This document shows positions 14,760 through 23,576 of a stretch of 33,726 nucleotides of DNA, piece by piece. The stretch spans positions 1-33,726 of the forward strand of contig CAZLNZ010000023.1 of assembly GCA_964561145.1 (NCBI GenBank). The letters are read 5' to 3'. Source of the stretch: RUG14300 sp964561145. GTDB lineage: Bacteria > Bacillota > Clostridia > Christensenellales > CAG-1252. The notes under the pieces were generated by a model. That model was not told the origin of the DNA and ran no database searches. It saw only the letters and a program-made list of their open reading frames with translations. Numbering within the stretch: position 1 is the stretch's first letter; the number at the start of each line of letters is the position of its first letter. Made by a program: the position numbers and the translations under genes.

Positions 14760-16649
14760 ATGTCAAGTTTATCACTAAAACATATTTATAAGGTTTATGA
14801 CGGAAACGTCAAGGCAGTCAACGATTTCTCTATGGATATCGAAGATAAGGAATTTATCGTTTTTGTCGGTCCTTCGGGCTGTGGAAAGTCAACCACGCTT
14901 AGAATGATAGCAGGTCTTGAGGAGATAACCGCAGGTGAACTGCGTATAGACGGTGAAATCGTTAACGATAAAGAATCGAAAGATAGAAATATAGCAATGG
15001 TTTTCCAAAACTATGCATTGTATCCTCATATGACGGTTTACGAGAATATGGGTTTTGCCTTAAAGATTGCTAAGGTACCCAAGGAGGAAATCGATAAGAA
15101 GGTAAGAGCTGCGGCAGAAATATTAGATATCACCGATTATTTGGATAGAAAGCCTAAGGCTTTATCGGGTGGTCAAAGACAGCGTGTGGCATTGGGAAGG
15201 GCAATTGTTAGAAATCCCAAAGTATTTCTACTGGACGAGCCGTTATCCAACCTAGATGCCAAGCTCCGTGCAAACATGAGAGCGGAGATTACAAGACTTC
15301 ATAACCAACTTCAAACCACCTTCATATATGTTACTCACGACCAAATCGAAGCTATGACAATGGGAACTCGAATTGTTGTCATGAAAGCAGGCTTCGTACA
15401 ACAAATAGATACACCTCAAAACTTATACAAGTATCCTGCCAATGTTTTCGTTGCAGGCTTTATCGGAACTCCGCAAATGAACTTTTTTGACGGTATTATT
15501 CAAAGAGTACAAGGAGGAGCAGTTTTCAAACTTGAAAACGGTGTAAATATTAACGTTGATTATTCACTGGTTAACAAAATACACGAAAGGTACTTTGACG
15601 GTGCTCATCCCGTTATCGTCGGTGTTCGTCCCGAGGATATCAAATTATTTGAGAAAGGATTGGATGAAACTCTATGGCAAAAGACACAAGCGACAGTTGA
15701 CTTCATTGAGGCTCTAGGTGGTGAAACTCTCCTTCATTGTAAATTTGATCCTAACGAAAAGGACGAGCTTGTCGTAAAGGTTGTCGGAGAATGCTTTGCC
15801 AAAGTCGGTGATCCTGTCGATATTGCAATCAATAAAAAGAATCTCCATGTTTTCGATAAAGAAACAGAAGAGCGTATCAATGTTAGAATACCTGAAGTAA
15901 GTACCCTCAATGTGACTGTTGACGGCAATATCATGAATTTCGCACAACAAAAGTTAGAGCTTCACGGAAAAATTGCCGATGAGGTTCAAAACGGTGAATA
16001 CACATTGACAGTACCTTCTAATGCTATTACATTAGGACATGGTAGTATAAATGCGGTAATTAAGGGTAAAGAGCAAATAAACAACAAAAACTTGTATGAG
16101 CTCGATATTGACGGTAATGTTGTTTTCGCAGTAGACGACAGCCTTGCCGATTTCTCTTTAGGTAATGTATCATGCTCCATAGATATGGCAAGAGTTACGC
16201 TGACCGGTACTTCCGAGATTAAACCGCTTGCGTTGGTAAACGAACTCGACGGAACCTTTATTAAAGTAAAGGAAAAATCGGACAAGGGCAAGAAGACTAC
16301 ACGGTATTACATTAAGATCGGAGAGCAAAGGATCCATTCTCCTTACAGTGTTTCGGAAAAACTTTTCTTGTGTAAGGGAGTAAAAACTTTTAAAACTCCT
16401 TTCGGGTATATTTTCGGCTCCGATGCCGTAATCGTTTACCCCGAGCGAGTTCAAGAGGATATGCTGGAGGGCACAATAAAGGAAATTCTCGATTACGGCG
16501 AAAAGTTATATGCCGAAGTAATTATAGAAAACACGTCCGTTAACGTAGAAATCGACGAAGGATTTTCCGTGGGTGATAAAGTATACATAGCTATAAACTA
16601 TGATAAATTGTCGGTAAAAGATAACGAGATCGATATGCTTGTTATCTAA
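14760..16649 (+). CDS. ABC sugar importer ATPase (MalK/UgpC/MsmX type) with long extra C-terminal region
   Basis: This cytoplasmic ATPase drives the importer. Visible motifs: Walker A GPSGCGKST (37-45), Q-loop VFQNYALYPHMTVYEN (81-96), signature LSGGQRQR (135-142), Walker B VFLLDEP (155-161), D-loop SNLDAKLR, and switch His193. The MalK-type regulatory beta domain follows to about 370. Family members usually end there (about 360-380 residues), but this protein is 629 residues. The extra 260 residues are beta-rich, without known motifs, and end in a TOBE-like stretch (about 575-625, EGTIKEILDYG). Many Firmicutes share one MsmX ATPase among importers; here a dedicated gene sits in the operon. 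ATG 14760 follows AAGAGGAAA. The tail may be regulatory, but that is inference. Confidence 0.92.
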   Translation: MSSLSLKHIYKVYDGNVKAVNDFSMDIEDKEFIVFVGPSGCGKSTTLRMIAGLEEITAGELRIDGEIVNDKESKDRNIAMVFQNYALYPHMTVYENMGFALKIAKVPKEEIDKKVRAAAEILDITDYLDRKPKALSGGQRQRVALGRAIVRNPKVFLLDEPLSNLDAKLRANMRAEITRLHNQLQTTFIYVTHDQIEAMTMGTRIVVMKAGFVQQIDTPQNLYKYPANVFVAGFIGTPQMNFFDGIIQRVQGGAVFKLENGVNINVDYSLVNKIHERYFDGAHPVIVGVRPEDIKLFEKGLDETLWQKTQATVDFIEALGGETLLHCKFDPNEKDELVVKVVGECFAKVGDPVDIAINKKNLHVFDKETEERINVRIPEVSTLNVTVDGNIMNFAQQKLELHGKIADEVQNGEYTLTVPSNAITLGHGSINAVIKGKEQINNKNLYELDIDGNVVFAVDDSLADFSLGNVSCSIDMARVTLTGTSEIKPLALVNELDGTFIKVKEKSDKGKKTTRYYIKIGEQRIHSPYSVSEKLFLCKGVKTFKTPFGYIFGSDAVIVYPERVQEDMLEGTIKEILDYGEKLYAEVIIENTSVNVEIDEGFSVGDKVYIAINYDKLSVKDNEIDMLVI

Positions 16650-16956
16650 CATTATAAACAAATGCAAACAAAACGATGATTATGTTCCTTGACACTCTTT
16701 ATATTATAGAATAAGTGTGAATAGTTGGTTTGTATTGTATATTGTTATTAAAGCTTGTTAATATATCGATAATTCTTGAAACATGCAAAAATTCACTCTT
16801 GACCGAAAGTGATAATTGTGTTATCATTGCAGTAGAACTATATAACAAAGACGGTTTATTTACTCTAGAAGAGGATATGCCGATATACTCACCGAAAAAA
16901 ATGGTGTGTACAGCTAAGACCATACGAGGTACCGGTCTTATCGAAAAAATGATAAT
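16650..16956. other. Region between ATPase and GH31: possible promoter and doubtful small ORF
   Basis: It starts right after the ATPase stop, with no terminator. TTGACA (16689-16694) has only a weak -10 (TAAGTG, 17 bases on), so a promoter here is uncertain. A 76-codon reading frame (16730-16960) ends in an ATGA overlap with the GH31 gene. Two inverted repeats lie inside: TGATAA-TTGTG-TTATCA (16810-16826), and TAAGACC/GGTCTTA (16915-16940) with a 12-base loop, just before the GH31 start. No clear ribosome binding site precedes GH31. Confidence 0.55.
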
Positions 16957-16960
16957 ATGA
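16730..16960 (+). CDS. Possible small ORF translationally coupled to GH31 (uncertain)
   Basis: This is a 76-codon frame with TTG as first possible start and no convincing ribosome binding site. Its second half (AVELYNKDGLFTLEEDMPIY and onward) has protein-like composition, and its stop overlaps the GH31 ATG as ATGA. That overlap, plus the lack of a Shine-Dalgarno sequence before GH31, is the only positive evidence. It could be a coupled leader peptide, the decayed end of a lost gene, or chance. I do not recognise a family. Confidence 0.25.
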   Translation: MYCILLLKLVNISIILETCKNSLLTESDNCVIIAVELYNKDGLFTLEEDMPIYSPKKMVCTAKTIRGTGLIEKMII

Positions 16961-19479
16961 ATCAACTAGTTTATAATGACATCAGAGTACAATTTTTATC
17001 AGAAGATATTATTAGAGTAGAACGAGCCAAAAAGGGCTTGTTCTGCGATAATAATACTTTTTTTATTCCCGACAGAGGACAGTTCGAAGAATATGCTATA
17101 GAGTATTCCTTTAATGAGGGTGTTTTATGTTTTGGTGACTATGAGCTTTATTTGCCAACGTCAAGAAACACTCTTTCGGGTCTAAAACTTGAACGCAACG
17201 GCAAAAGGCTATATTCCTATAAAAGGCTTTCGAACAGCGGAGAACTTCCTCCGCTGGATAAAACTCCGGACGTGTTTGCTCTTGCCGATACACCAAGGAT
17301 TATCATTCCCGAGGGTGGTTATTCTAAGCAGAGAATGGGACAATACACTGTTGTGGAGAACGTTCAAGATATTTATCTTATCATCTGTAACAGGGATGCA
17401 AGAAAGCTTAGACGCTTATATGTCCTCTTGACAGGGCGTCCGGAACTTGTTAGACTTTCAACCCTTGGAGGTTGGAACAGCAAGTATTATGCTTATTCTG
17501 AGGAAACAGCCAAGCAGCTTATTCTTGATTATGAGGCACACAATGTCCCCCTCGATAATATGGTTATCGATACCGATTGGCGTAGCTGTGAGCATGGCTG
17601 GGGATATGACATCAATACCAAGCTTTTCCCCGATATGAAACGTTTTCTTGATTTTGCACACGAGCATGATGTCGATATAATGTTTAACGATCACCCCGAG
17701 CCGGTCGAGGGGTCAAGCATTTTCAGGGCAAAGGAGATAGCTTACAGAGAAAAGAACTTGCAGCGTCTTTTGAAACTTGGAGTCGATACTTGGTGGTATG
17801 ACCGTAACTGGACCACACATTTGATTTCTCCAAGTAAAAATCTACGTCACGAAACATTAGGTTTATATCTTTTCCACGAGATAACCAAGCATTTTTACCA
17901 AGCCAAGGCTGGTAATAGCGAGGTGTATCGTCGTCCCGATATTATGGGTAACGTTGTTAATATAAATAACGGTATATATGATGCTATTACCGATTCTGCA
18001 AGTCACAGGTATGGCATTCAGTGGACGGGAGATATCCAAAGCACATTGGCGGCTTTGAATCAGGAGGTTGAAAGTCTTTTGCGTGCAGGCAACAACTGTA
18101 TCGCTTATGCCAATGCCGATTGTGGCGGACACTGTGGCTTACCTAATAAGGAGGAGTTTATCAGATGGATGCAATTTGGCACGTTATCGCCTATTTTCCG
18201 TCCGCACTGTACCGCAGACGTTGCTAATATAAGAACCAGAGAGCCTTGGGCGTATGACAAGGAAACCTTGGATATAGTTAGGGAGTACAATAATCTGAGA
18301 TATCGCTTGTTACCATACATTTATAGAAATGCCTATAACGCTTATGAGAGCGGTGAGCCCGTTTTCAAAGCACTAGGTTGGGAGTATCCTCGAGATAAGC
18401 GTGCATTGAAGTGCTACGACCAGTATATGCTTGGTAAGGATTTGCTTTTCAAGCCTTTGTCAAAGCAGCCGCCTAAAGTGCTGAAAAAGGAGAATTATAC
18501 TAGCCCTGTTAAGGCAACCTATTATGACGGAGTGGAGTTGAAGGGTACCCCCTTAGCTTATGCGGAGTATGATGTGCTCAGTATCTATCTAGAGGACGAA
18601 CAGCCTGAGAAAGGTGTTCCCATGTATAATTTCTCTGCTCGGTTTGAAACGGAAGTTAAGTTCGATAACGATGTAGAACTAATTATTAAAACAGATGATG
18701 GCTCTACAGTTTGGATTGACGGCGAAAAGGTGCACGAGGATAAAAACTATCATGCGGCTACCGAGTTTAATTTAAAGGTCATCAAAGGAGGTCTTGCTCA
18801 TAAGATAGAAATCGAGTATTTCCAAGGTGGCGGAGCTGCTGTTGTCGAATTGCTTTATAACGAGGTTGAAAAGAACGATGGTAAAATTTCGATATATTTA
18901 CCTCAAGGAAAGTGGCTCGATCCCTTTGACGGAAGTGTATATATAGGTGGCAAGACCATTTACAAGAAATACGATTTGTGTGAGACACCTATCTTTATTC
19001 GTTTGGGTTCCTTGATTCCTCTTGCATATGAAGCTAGAAACACAAAGAGCCAAAAATGGGATAGCTTGATGTTCGACTATTACCCCGACGATGTCGCAAC
19101 CGATAACGATTATCTCTATGAGGATGATAGAGAAACTACCGCATATAAGCTTGGACGATTTGCTAAAACTCCCTATGATGCTAGCTTTAATCCTTCAGAG
19201 AATGCCTATGTTATAAAGATTCATCGGACAAATGGACATTTCGATGGCGAAAACTTCAACAATGTTCGTGATATTATGGTTAAATTCCATCTTATTAACG
19301 GTGTAAAAGAGATTAAGAAGGTAACCTTGAACGGAGAACTCTTCAAATTTGCTTCCGGCGGAAGAAGGTCCGATTCCTTCCCCTTGAACTCGAAATTGTA
19401 TTCTCCGGACGGAAGACTCGTTTTAGTATACTTCGATGCGGATGCTGACAAGGAATACGTGATTAAGTATTACATATAG
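16957..19479 (+). CDS. Cytoplasmic glycoside hydrolase family 31 (alpha-glucosidase/alpha-xylosidase type) with PA14 domain
   Basis: The 840-residue enzyme has no signal peptide, so it acts on imported oligosaccharides. An N-terminal beta-sandwich (1-160) precedes the (beta/alpha)8 barrel (about 165-470). The probable nucleophile is Asp282 in WWYDRNW and the acid/base is Asp359 in YGIQWTGD. The nucleophile context differs from the common GxWxDMNE, so the substrate is hard to predict. A PA14-like domain (about 512-636, with KTDDGSTVWIDGEKVH) lies between the barrel side and the last beta domains; the C-terminus resembles DUF5110. It begins an apparent three-gene unit with the esterase (11-base gap) and GH36 (11-base gap). 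ATG 16957 is chosen because the homologous-looking N-terminus starts there, although no Shine-Dalgarno is seen. Confidence 0.9.
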   Translation: MNQLVYNDIRVQFLSEDIIRVERAKKGLFCDNNTFFIPDRGQFEEYAIEYSFNEGVLCFGDYELYLPTSRNTLSGLKLERNGKRLYSYKRLSNSGELPPLDKTPDVFALADTPRIIIPEGGYSKQRMGQYTVVENVQDIYLIICNRDARKLRRLYVLLTGRPELVRLSTLGGWNSKYYAYSEETAKQLILDYEAHNVPLDNMVIDTDWRSCEHGWGYDINTKLFPDMKRFLDFAHEHDVDIMFNDHPEPVEGSSIFRAKEIAYREKNLQRLLKLGVDTWWYDRNWTTHLISPSKNLRHETLGLYLFHEITKHFYQAKAGNSEVYRRPDIMGNVVNINNGIYDAITDSASHRYGIQWTGDIQSTLAALNQEVESLLRAGNNCIAYANADCGGHCGLPNKEEFIRWMQFGTLSPIFRPHCTADVANIRTREPWAYDKETLDIVREYNNLRYRLLPYIYRNAYNAYESGEPVFKALGWEYPRDKRALKCYDQYMLGKDLLFKPLSKQPPKVLKKENYTSPVKATYYDGVELKGTPLAYAEYDVLSIYLEDEQPEKGVPMYNFSARFETEVKFDNDVELIIKTDDGSTVWIDGEKVHEDKNYHAATEFNLKVIKGGLAHKIEIEYFQGGGAAVVELLYNEVEKNDGKISIYLPQGKWLDPFDGSVYIGGKTIYKKYDLCETPIFIRLGSLIPLAYEARNTKSQKWDSLMFDYYPDDVATDNDYLYEDDRETTAYKLGRFAKTPYDASFNPSENAYVIKIHRTNGHFDGENFNNVRDIMVKFHLINGVKEIKKVTLNGELFKFASGGRRSDSFPLNSKLYSPDGRLVLVYFDADADKEYVIKYYI

Positions 19480-19490
19480 AGGATTTAAGT

Positions 19491-20318
19491 ATGATACTAG
19501 AAAAAATAGACTTATATGATTATTTTAAAGTGGATCGTGCGGGTGTGCACGGCGGTGAGTTGACGGTTCTTTGTAGAGCTCAATCGGGTGAACTTAAGCA
19601 TAAGCTTCGCCCGGCTGTATTGGTTATTCCCGGTGGCGGTTATGGATTTTTATCCGATAGAGAGGGAGAACCTGTCGCTATAAAGTTTTTGGAGGAGGGT
19701 TATTGTGCGTTTATTCTTTCCTATAGCATCAACACACCTTACCCCACACCCTTAAACGAAGCTCTTATGGCTGTAGCTTATATAAGACAAAATGCTGAAA
19801 AATATGGCATTAATAAAGATAATGTCGTAGCAATCGGATTTTCGGCGGGCGGACATTTAACGGGGCTTTTGGCTACTGCAACAACGGATGAAACAAGGAT
19901 TTGTTCTGTTTCTTGTAAACCTAATGCCGTTATTCTTTCCTATCCTGTTGTAACCATGGGGAATTTGACTCATGAGGGTACACGTGATGTTATTTCCGAC
20001 AAGGGAAGAATCGAATTAGACAGTCTTTCAATAGAGAAGAGAGTTGATAAAAATGCCGTACCTGCCTTCATTTGGCATACCTTTGAGGATGATTGTGTAC
20101 CTGTGGAGAATTCCCTTATGCTGGCTAATGCTTATAAAAAAGAAAGTATTCCCTTTGCATTGCACGTCTTTGAAAAGGGTTGGCACGGTTTGAGCTTGTC
20201 AAATAGTGAGACAAGCGATGAGAACTCTTGGGATATTGAGTTGAACTATGTCGGCAAATGGTTCGAGCTTGCAATTGATTGGCTCGAAGCGAGAAACATT
20301 AAGGTTACTGTTAAGTAA
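19491..20318 (+). CDS. Alpha/beta-hydrolase esterase (BD-FAE/acetyl-esterase-like)
   Basis: The 275-residue cytoplasmic enzyme has the alpha/beta-hydrolase fold. The oxyanion motif is PGGGY (47-51), and the likely catalytic triad is Ser118 in GFSAGGH, Asp200 or Asp201 in FEDDCVP, and His232 in GWHGLS. This pattern fits the BD-FAE/Axe-like esterases that remove acetyl or feruloyl groups from plant glycans. Placed tightly between GH31 and GH36 without a signal peptide, it would deacylate imported oligosaccharides. The precise acyl group is not readable from the sequence; a peptidase-like function is less likely given the length and context. Confidence 0.87.
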   Translation: MILEKIDLYDYFKVDRAGVHGGELTVLCRAQSGELKHKLRPAVLVIPGGGYGFLSDREGEPVAIKFLEEGYCAFILSYSINTPYPTPLNEALMAVAYIRQNAEKYGINKDNVVAIGFSAGGHLTGLLATATTDETRICSVSCKPNAVILSYPVVTMGNLTHEGTRDVISDKGRIELDSLSIEKRVDKNAVPAFIWHTFEDDCVPVENSLMLANAYKKESIPFALHVFEKGWHGLSLSNSETSDENSWDIELNYVGKWFELAIDWLEARNIKVTVK

Positions 20319-20329
20319 GAGAGGTTTTT

Positions 20330-22501
20330 ATGATAGAATACATCAAGGAATTGAGAGCATTTTTAATAAGTGGTAAAGGCTATAGCTATGTTATTTACGT
20401 CAACGGTCGCGGACTACTCCAACAGATTCATTACGGTAAAGCTATAGATGAGATAGATATATCTTCATTAATTGCCGTACACGGAAATCGTGCCGCTCCT
20501 GGTGATGATATCAATTGGGATATGTGTACCGGTTATATGCCTTCGGAATGTGCAAGTTTTGGTCGAGGGGATTATCGTCCGTCAACAGTCATTATTAAAA
20601 GAAATGACGGGGCAAGGATGAGCACTTTTAAGTATAAAGCACACAAAATAGTTGAGGGTGTGCGACCGCTTGAAGGTATGCCCTGTATTAGAAGTGCCGA
20701 ACAAACATTGATAATAACCTTAAGTGATGTGTTGTCAAATACAGAAATAAACCTTTATTATTCTGTTCTTAATAACTCTCCTGTTCTTGTCAGAAACCTT
20801 GTTGTACGCAATATCGGAGAAGAATCTGTAGATCTTACAAGAGCATATTCCTTCTGTGTCGATCTCCCCGATATCGGGGCTTTTTCCGCATTGAGGTTGT
20901 CCGGTAGCTGGGCAAGAGAAAGAAAACCCGATATTACCAAAATTGCCGACGGTACAATTCGTATCGAATCCATGCTTGGATATTCCTCTCATGAAATGAA
21001 TCCTTTTTTAGGTATTCTCGTAGATGACTGTAGTGAAAACCACGGTGAATGCTATGGTTTTAATCTTATTTATTCTGGCTCATTTGTAATTAATGCCGAT
21101 ATGTGTTCTAATCAGCGTTTGCGTATTACCGGTGGTATCAATGAGAATTTGTTTGATTGGAAACTCGAATCAGGGAAATCCTTTGTAACACCGCAAGTCG
21201 CAATGTGTTATTCCGATGGTGGTTTAGGAGATATGTCAAGAGGTTATCACGACTTTTTCCGTAACTACATAATCAATCCCGATTATGTCAACAGACCTCG
21301 TCCCATTGTTGTGAACAATTGGGAAGGCACTTACTTTGATTTTAATAACGAGAGACTTTTTGCCATAATCGACGAGGCAAAGGATACCGGTATAGATACT
21401 TTTGTACTTGATGACGGATGGTTCGGGAAGCGTGATGACGACACAAGCGGACTAGGCGATTGGTTTGTAAATGAAAGAAAACTTGAGGGCGGATTGACTG
21501 CGGTTATCGAGCACTGTAAAAAGAACGGCTTAAAGTTTGGCTTATGGTTTGAACCGGAAATGATATCCGAAGATAGTGATTTATATCGTAGTCATCCCGA
21601 TTGGGTTATAGGAAAACGTGGAGTTGAGCCGTGTAGAGGAAGAAATCAGTTGATTCTTGATTTGACTAAACAAGAGGTCGTGGATTATGTTTTCAATGTT
21701 ATTTCTCGTATCTTATCCGATAATGAAATTTCATATGTAAAATGGGATAAAAATAGAACAATGACAGAGTTTTATTCCGATTCCTTATCTGCTGATAGAC
21801 AAGGCGAACTCATGCATAGATATACCCTTGGTTTTTATAGCTTGGCAGAAAGGCTTACAAAGAGATTCCCCGATGTGTTCTTTGAGGGCTGTGCAGGTGG
21901 TGGCGGACGTTTTGACGGTGGTGCCTTGTACTATTTTCCACAGATTTGGACAAGTGACGATACAGACGCATTGGAGCGTACTAAAATTCAATGGGGTACC
22001 TCCATTTGTTACCCGGTATCAAGTATGAGCTGTCATGTTTCGGCTTGCCCCAATCATCAAACAAGACGTGTTACGCCTTTTGCGACCAGAGGTGCAATCG
22101 CTTCCCTTGGTCCTACCGGCTATGAACTTGATTTAGCAAAGCTAACCGAAGATGAAAAGACTCAGCTAAAAGCACAAATTGAGGCTTATAAGAAAATAGA
22201 TGACTTGGTTTTATCCGGGGACTTGTATAGATTGGCTAATCCTTTTGAAACCAACTATTTCTGCGAAATGCTAGTTAGTAAGGATAAAACAAGAGCATAC
22301 CTTGTCGGAGAGCGTTTTAGAGGAGATCCTTGTGACCACGATAGAGTTATTAAGCTTAGAGGGCTTGACAAGACAAAGGTTTACCATATAAAAGAGTTAG
22401 ACATTACCGTATCAGGTGCATCCCTTATGGGAGTTGGTCTTTTATATCCGAGATTGGCTGATTGTGAAAGCTGGATCTGGCATATATCTGAGGCTGAATA
22501 A
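20330..22501 (+). CDS. Alpha-galactosidase, glycoside hydrolase family 36
   Basis: The 723-residue cytoplasmic enzyme is close to the usual bacterial GH36 length (about 730). It has an N-terminal beta-supersandwich (about 1-320), a (beta/alpha)8 barrel and a C-terminal beta domain. Conserved motifs: VLDDGWFG (359-366), GLWFEPEM (404-411), nucleophile Asp473 in KWDKNR, CAGGGGRFDGG (521-531), and acid/base Asp543 in WTSDDTDA. It removes terminal alpha-linked galactose from oligosaccharides such as the raffinose series or galactosylated hemicellulose fragments. It has no signal peptide, so it acts after import. It starts 11 bases after the esterase stop with an AGAGAGG-like ribosome binding site, and a terminator-like hairpin follows. 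Confidence 0.95.
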   Translation: MIEYIKELRAFLISGKGYSYVIYVNGRGLLQQIHYGKAIDEIDISSLIAVHGNRAAPGDDINWDMCTGYMPSECASFGRGDYRPSTVIIKRNDGARMSTFKYKAHKIVEGVRPLEGMPCIRSAEQTLIITLSDVLSNTEINLYYSVLNNSPVLVRNLVVRNIGEESVDLTRAYSFCVDLPDIGAFSALRLSGSWARERKPDITKIADGTIRIESMLGYSSHEMNPFLGILVDDCSENHGECYGFNLIYSGSFVINADMCSNQRLRITGGINENLFDWKLESGKSFVTPQVAMCYSDGGLGDMSRGYHDFFRNYIINPDYVNRPRPIVVNNWEGTYFDFNNERLFAIIDEAKDTGIDTFVLDDGWFGKRDDDTSGLGDWFVNERKLEGGLTAVIEHCKKNGLKFGLWFEPEMISEDSDLYRSHPDWVIGKRGVEPCRGRNQLILDLTKQEVVDYVFNVISRILSDNEISYVKWDKNRTMTEFYSDSLSADRQGELMHRYTLGFYSLAERLTKRFPDVFFEGCAGGGGRFDGGALYYFPQIWTSDDTDALERTKIQWGTSICYPVSSMSCHVSACPNHQTRRVTPFATRGAIASLGPTGYELDLAKLTEDEKTQLKAQIEAYKKIDDLVLSGDLYRLANPFETNYFCEMLVSKDKTRAYLVGERFRGDPCDHDRVIKLRGLDKTKVYHIKELDITVSGASLMGVGLLYPRLADCESWIWHISEAE

Positions 22502-22542
22502 CAGAACAAAGTTGATTAAGAATTCTAATATACAAAAATCAA

Positions 22543-22591
22543 AGGCTTTTTTATAAAAACTATTGCGGAATTTATAAGGGAGCCTCTTTTT
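22543..22591 (+). terminator. Terminator-like hairpin after GH36, abutting the SGNH gene
   Basis: A 15-bp uninterrupted stem (22543-22557 with 22571-22585, three G-U pairs) with a 13-base loop is followed by CTTTTTG. It ends about 11 bases before the ribosome binding site of the SGNH gene, leaving no room for a promoter between. It either ends the operon with read-through or acts as an attenuator for the next gene. Confidence 0.7.
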
Positions 22592-22613
22592 GAGAGGAAT
22601 ATGGGAGAGCGTA

Positions 22614-23342
22614 ATGAAGGCAAAAGTTTTTTGTTTTTTAGGTGACAGTATAACCGAAGGTATAGGTGTTAAAATCGGGGAACGCTATTGTGATATAATA
22701 GGTAGTGCTTTGAATGTAGAGGCTGTTTCATATGGTGTAAACGGAGCACATACCCTTGATCTTCTTGAACAGGTAGAATGTATGCATAGGGAGCAAGGGA
22801 GTGCAGTTGATACGATATTCGTGCTTATAGGAACCAATGACTTTTATTACAATGTTCCAATCGGAAACTTTTTCGAGGAGTATATTGATGACTTTCCAAT
22901 ATTGTATGATAATAAAGGCTTAGTAAAAAGAACCAAAAAACGAAGAAAACGTCGTTTTTTCTACGACAAAAAAAGTTTTTGCGGAAGGCTTAATCTTCTT
23001 TTTGATAGGATAAGAGAATACTATCCAATAACTAGAATTGTACTTTTGACACCCATACACAGAGGCTATGCCTTTTTGGGCGGTGATAATATTCAACCCG
23101 ACGATCTCACGACCAACGGAATAGACCTTTTCTTCGATGAATACGTTGAATGTGTTCGTAAGTGTGCCGATATTCGGTCGGTCGAGTTGATTGATTTATA
23201 TCGAGAATGCGGTTTATATCCCCTTAACGATAATAATGCTAGAGCTTTCTATTGCAACACAAAAACCGACCGTTTACACCCTAATGCAAACGGTCATGAA
23301 CGAATGGCAGAAGTCATTTTATCTCATTTGAATAGATACTGA
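22614..23342 (+). CDS. SGNH/GDSL-family hydrolase (esterase)
   Basis: The 242-residue protein has the SGNH blocks: GDSITEG (block I, Ser12), GVNGAHT (block II), IGTNDF (block III, Asn75), and DRLHPNANGH (block V, Asp219 and His222). These hydrolases cleave acyl esters, often acetyl groups on carbohydrates. A very basic stretch (about 105-120, KRTKKRRKRR) is unusual for the family. There is no signal peptide. ATG 22614 is preferred over an in-frame TTG at 22590 because GGGAGAG lies just upstream. It comes directly behind the GH36 terminator hairpin on the same strand, so it probably belongs to the glycan locus through read-through; the substrate is unknown. Confidence 0.88.
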   Translation: MKAKVFCFLGDSITEGIGVKIGERYCDIIGSALNVEAVSYGVNGAHTLDLLEQVECMHREQGSAVDTIFVLIGTNDFYYNVPIGNFFEEYIDDFPILYDNKGLVKRTKKRRKRRFFYDKKSFCGRLNLLFDRIREYYPITRIVLLTPIHRGYAFLGGDNIQPDDLTTNGIDLFFDEYVECVRKCADIRSVELIDLYRECGLYPLNDNNARAFYCNTKTDRLHPNANGHERMAEVILSHLNRY

Positions 23343-23576
23343 GTTTTTCTTTCTAAACATATCTTAATCTAAAATTGACTGCTTGTATTTCCGTTGTCTT
23401 AAGTGCATGGATCAAGATCTTGTATTATTAACTAAGAATACTAGCGGCATTTTTAATATCGATAAAATTATTAAAGATGAAAGGGGCAATGTCTTTAGAA
23501 AAAAACTTTACTATACGTCCATCTTAATTAACAGAAACGGCGTACGGTAAGTAACCGAGATTATCAAAGTAGTGCG

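Noticed and set aside
16658..16694. A third AraC site (ACAAAT and ACAAAA) before the GH31 promoter candidate
   Set aside because: The period is 10 rather than 9, the flanking bases do not match, and AT-rich sequence makes a chance match likely; the promoter itself is also weak.
23407..23550. A 47-codon plus-strand frame (MDQDLVLLTKNTSGIFN...) between SGNH and the TIGR04076-like gene
   Set aside because: The composition is protein-like, but no ribosome binding site or promoter is seen and the length is too small for confidence.
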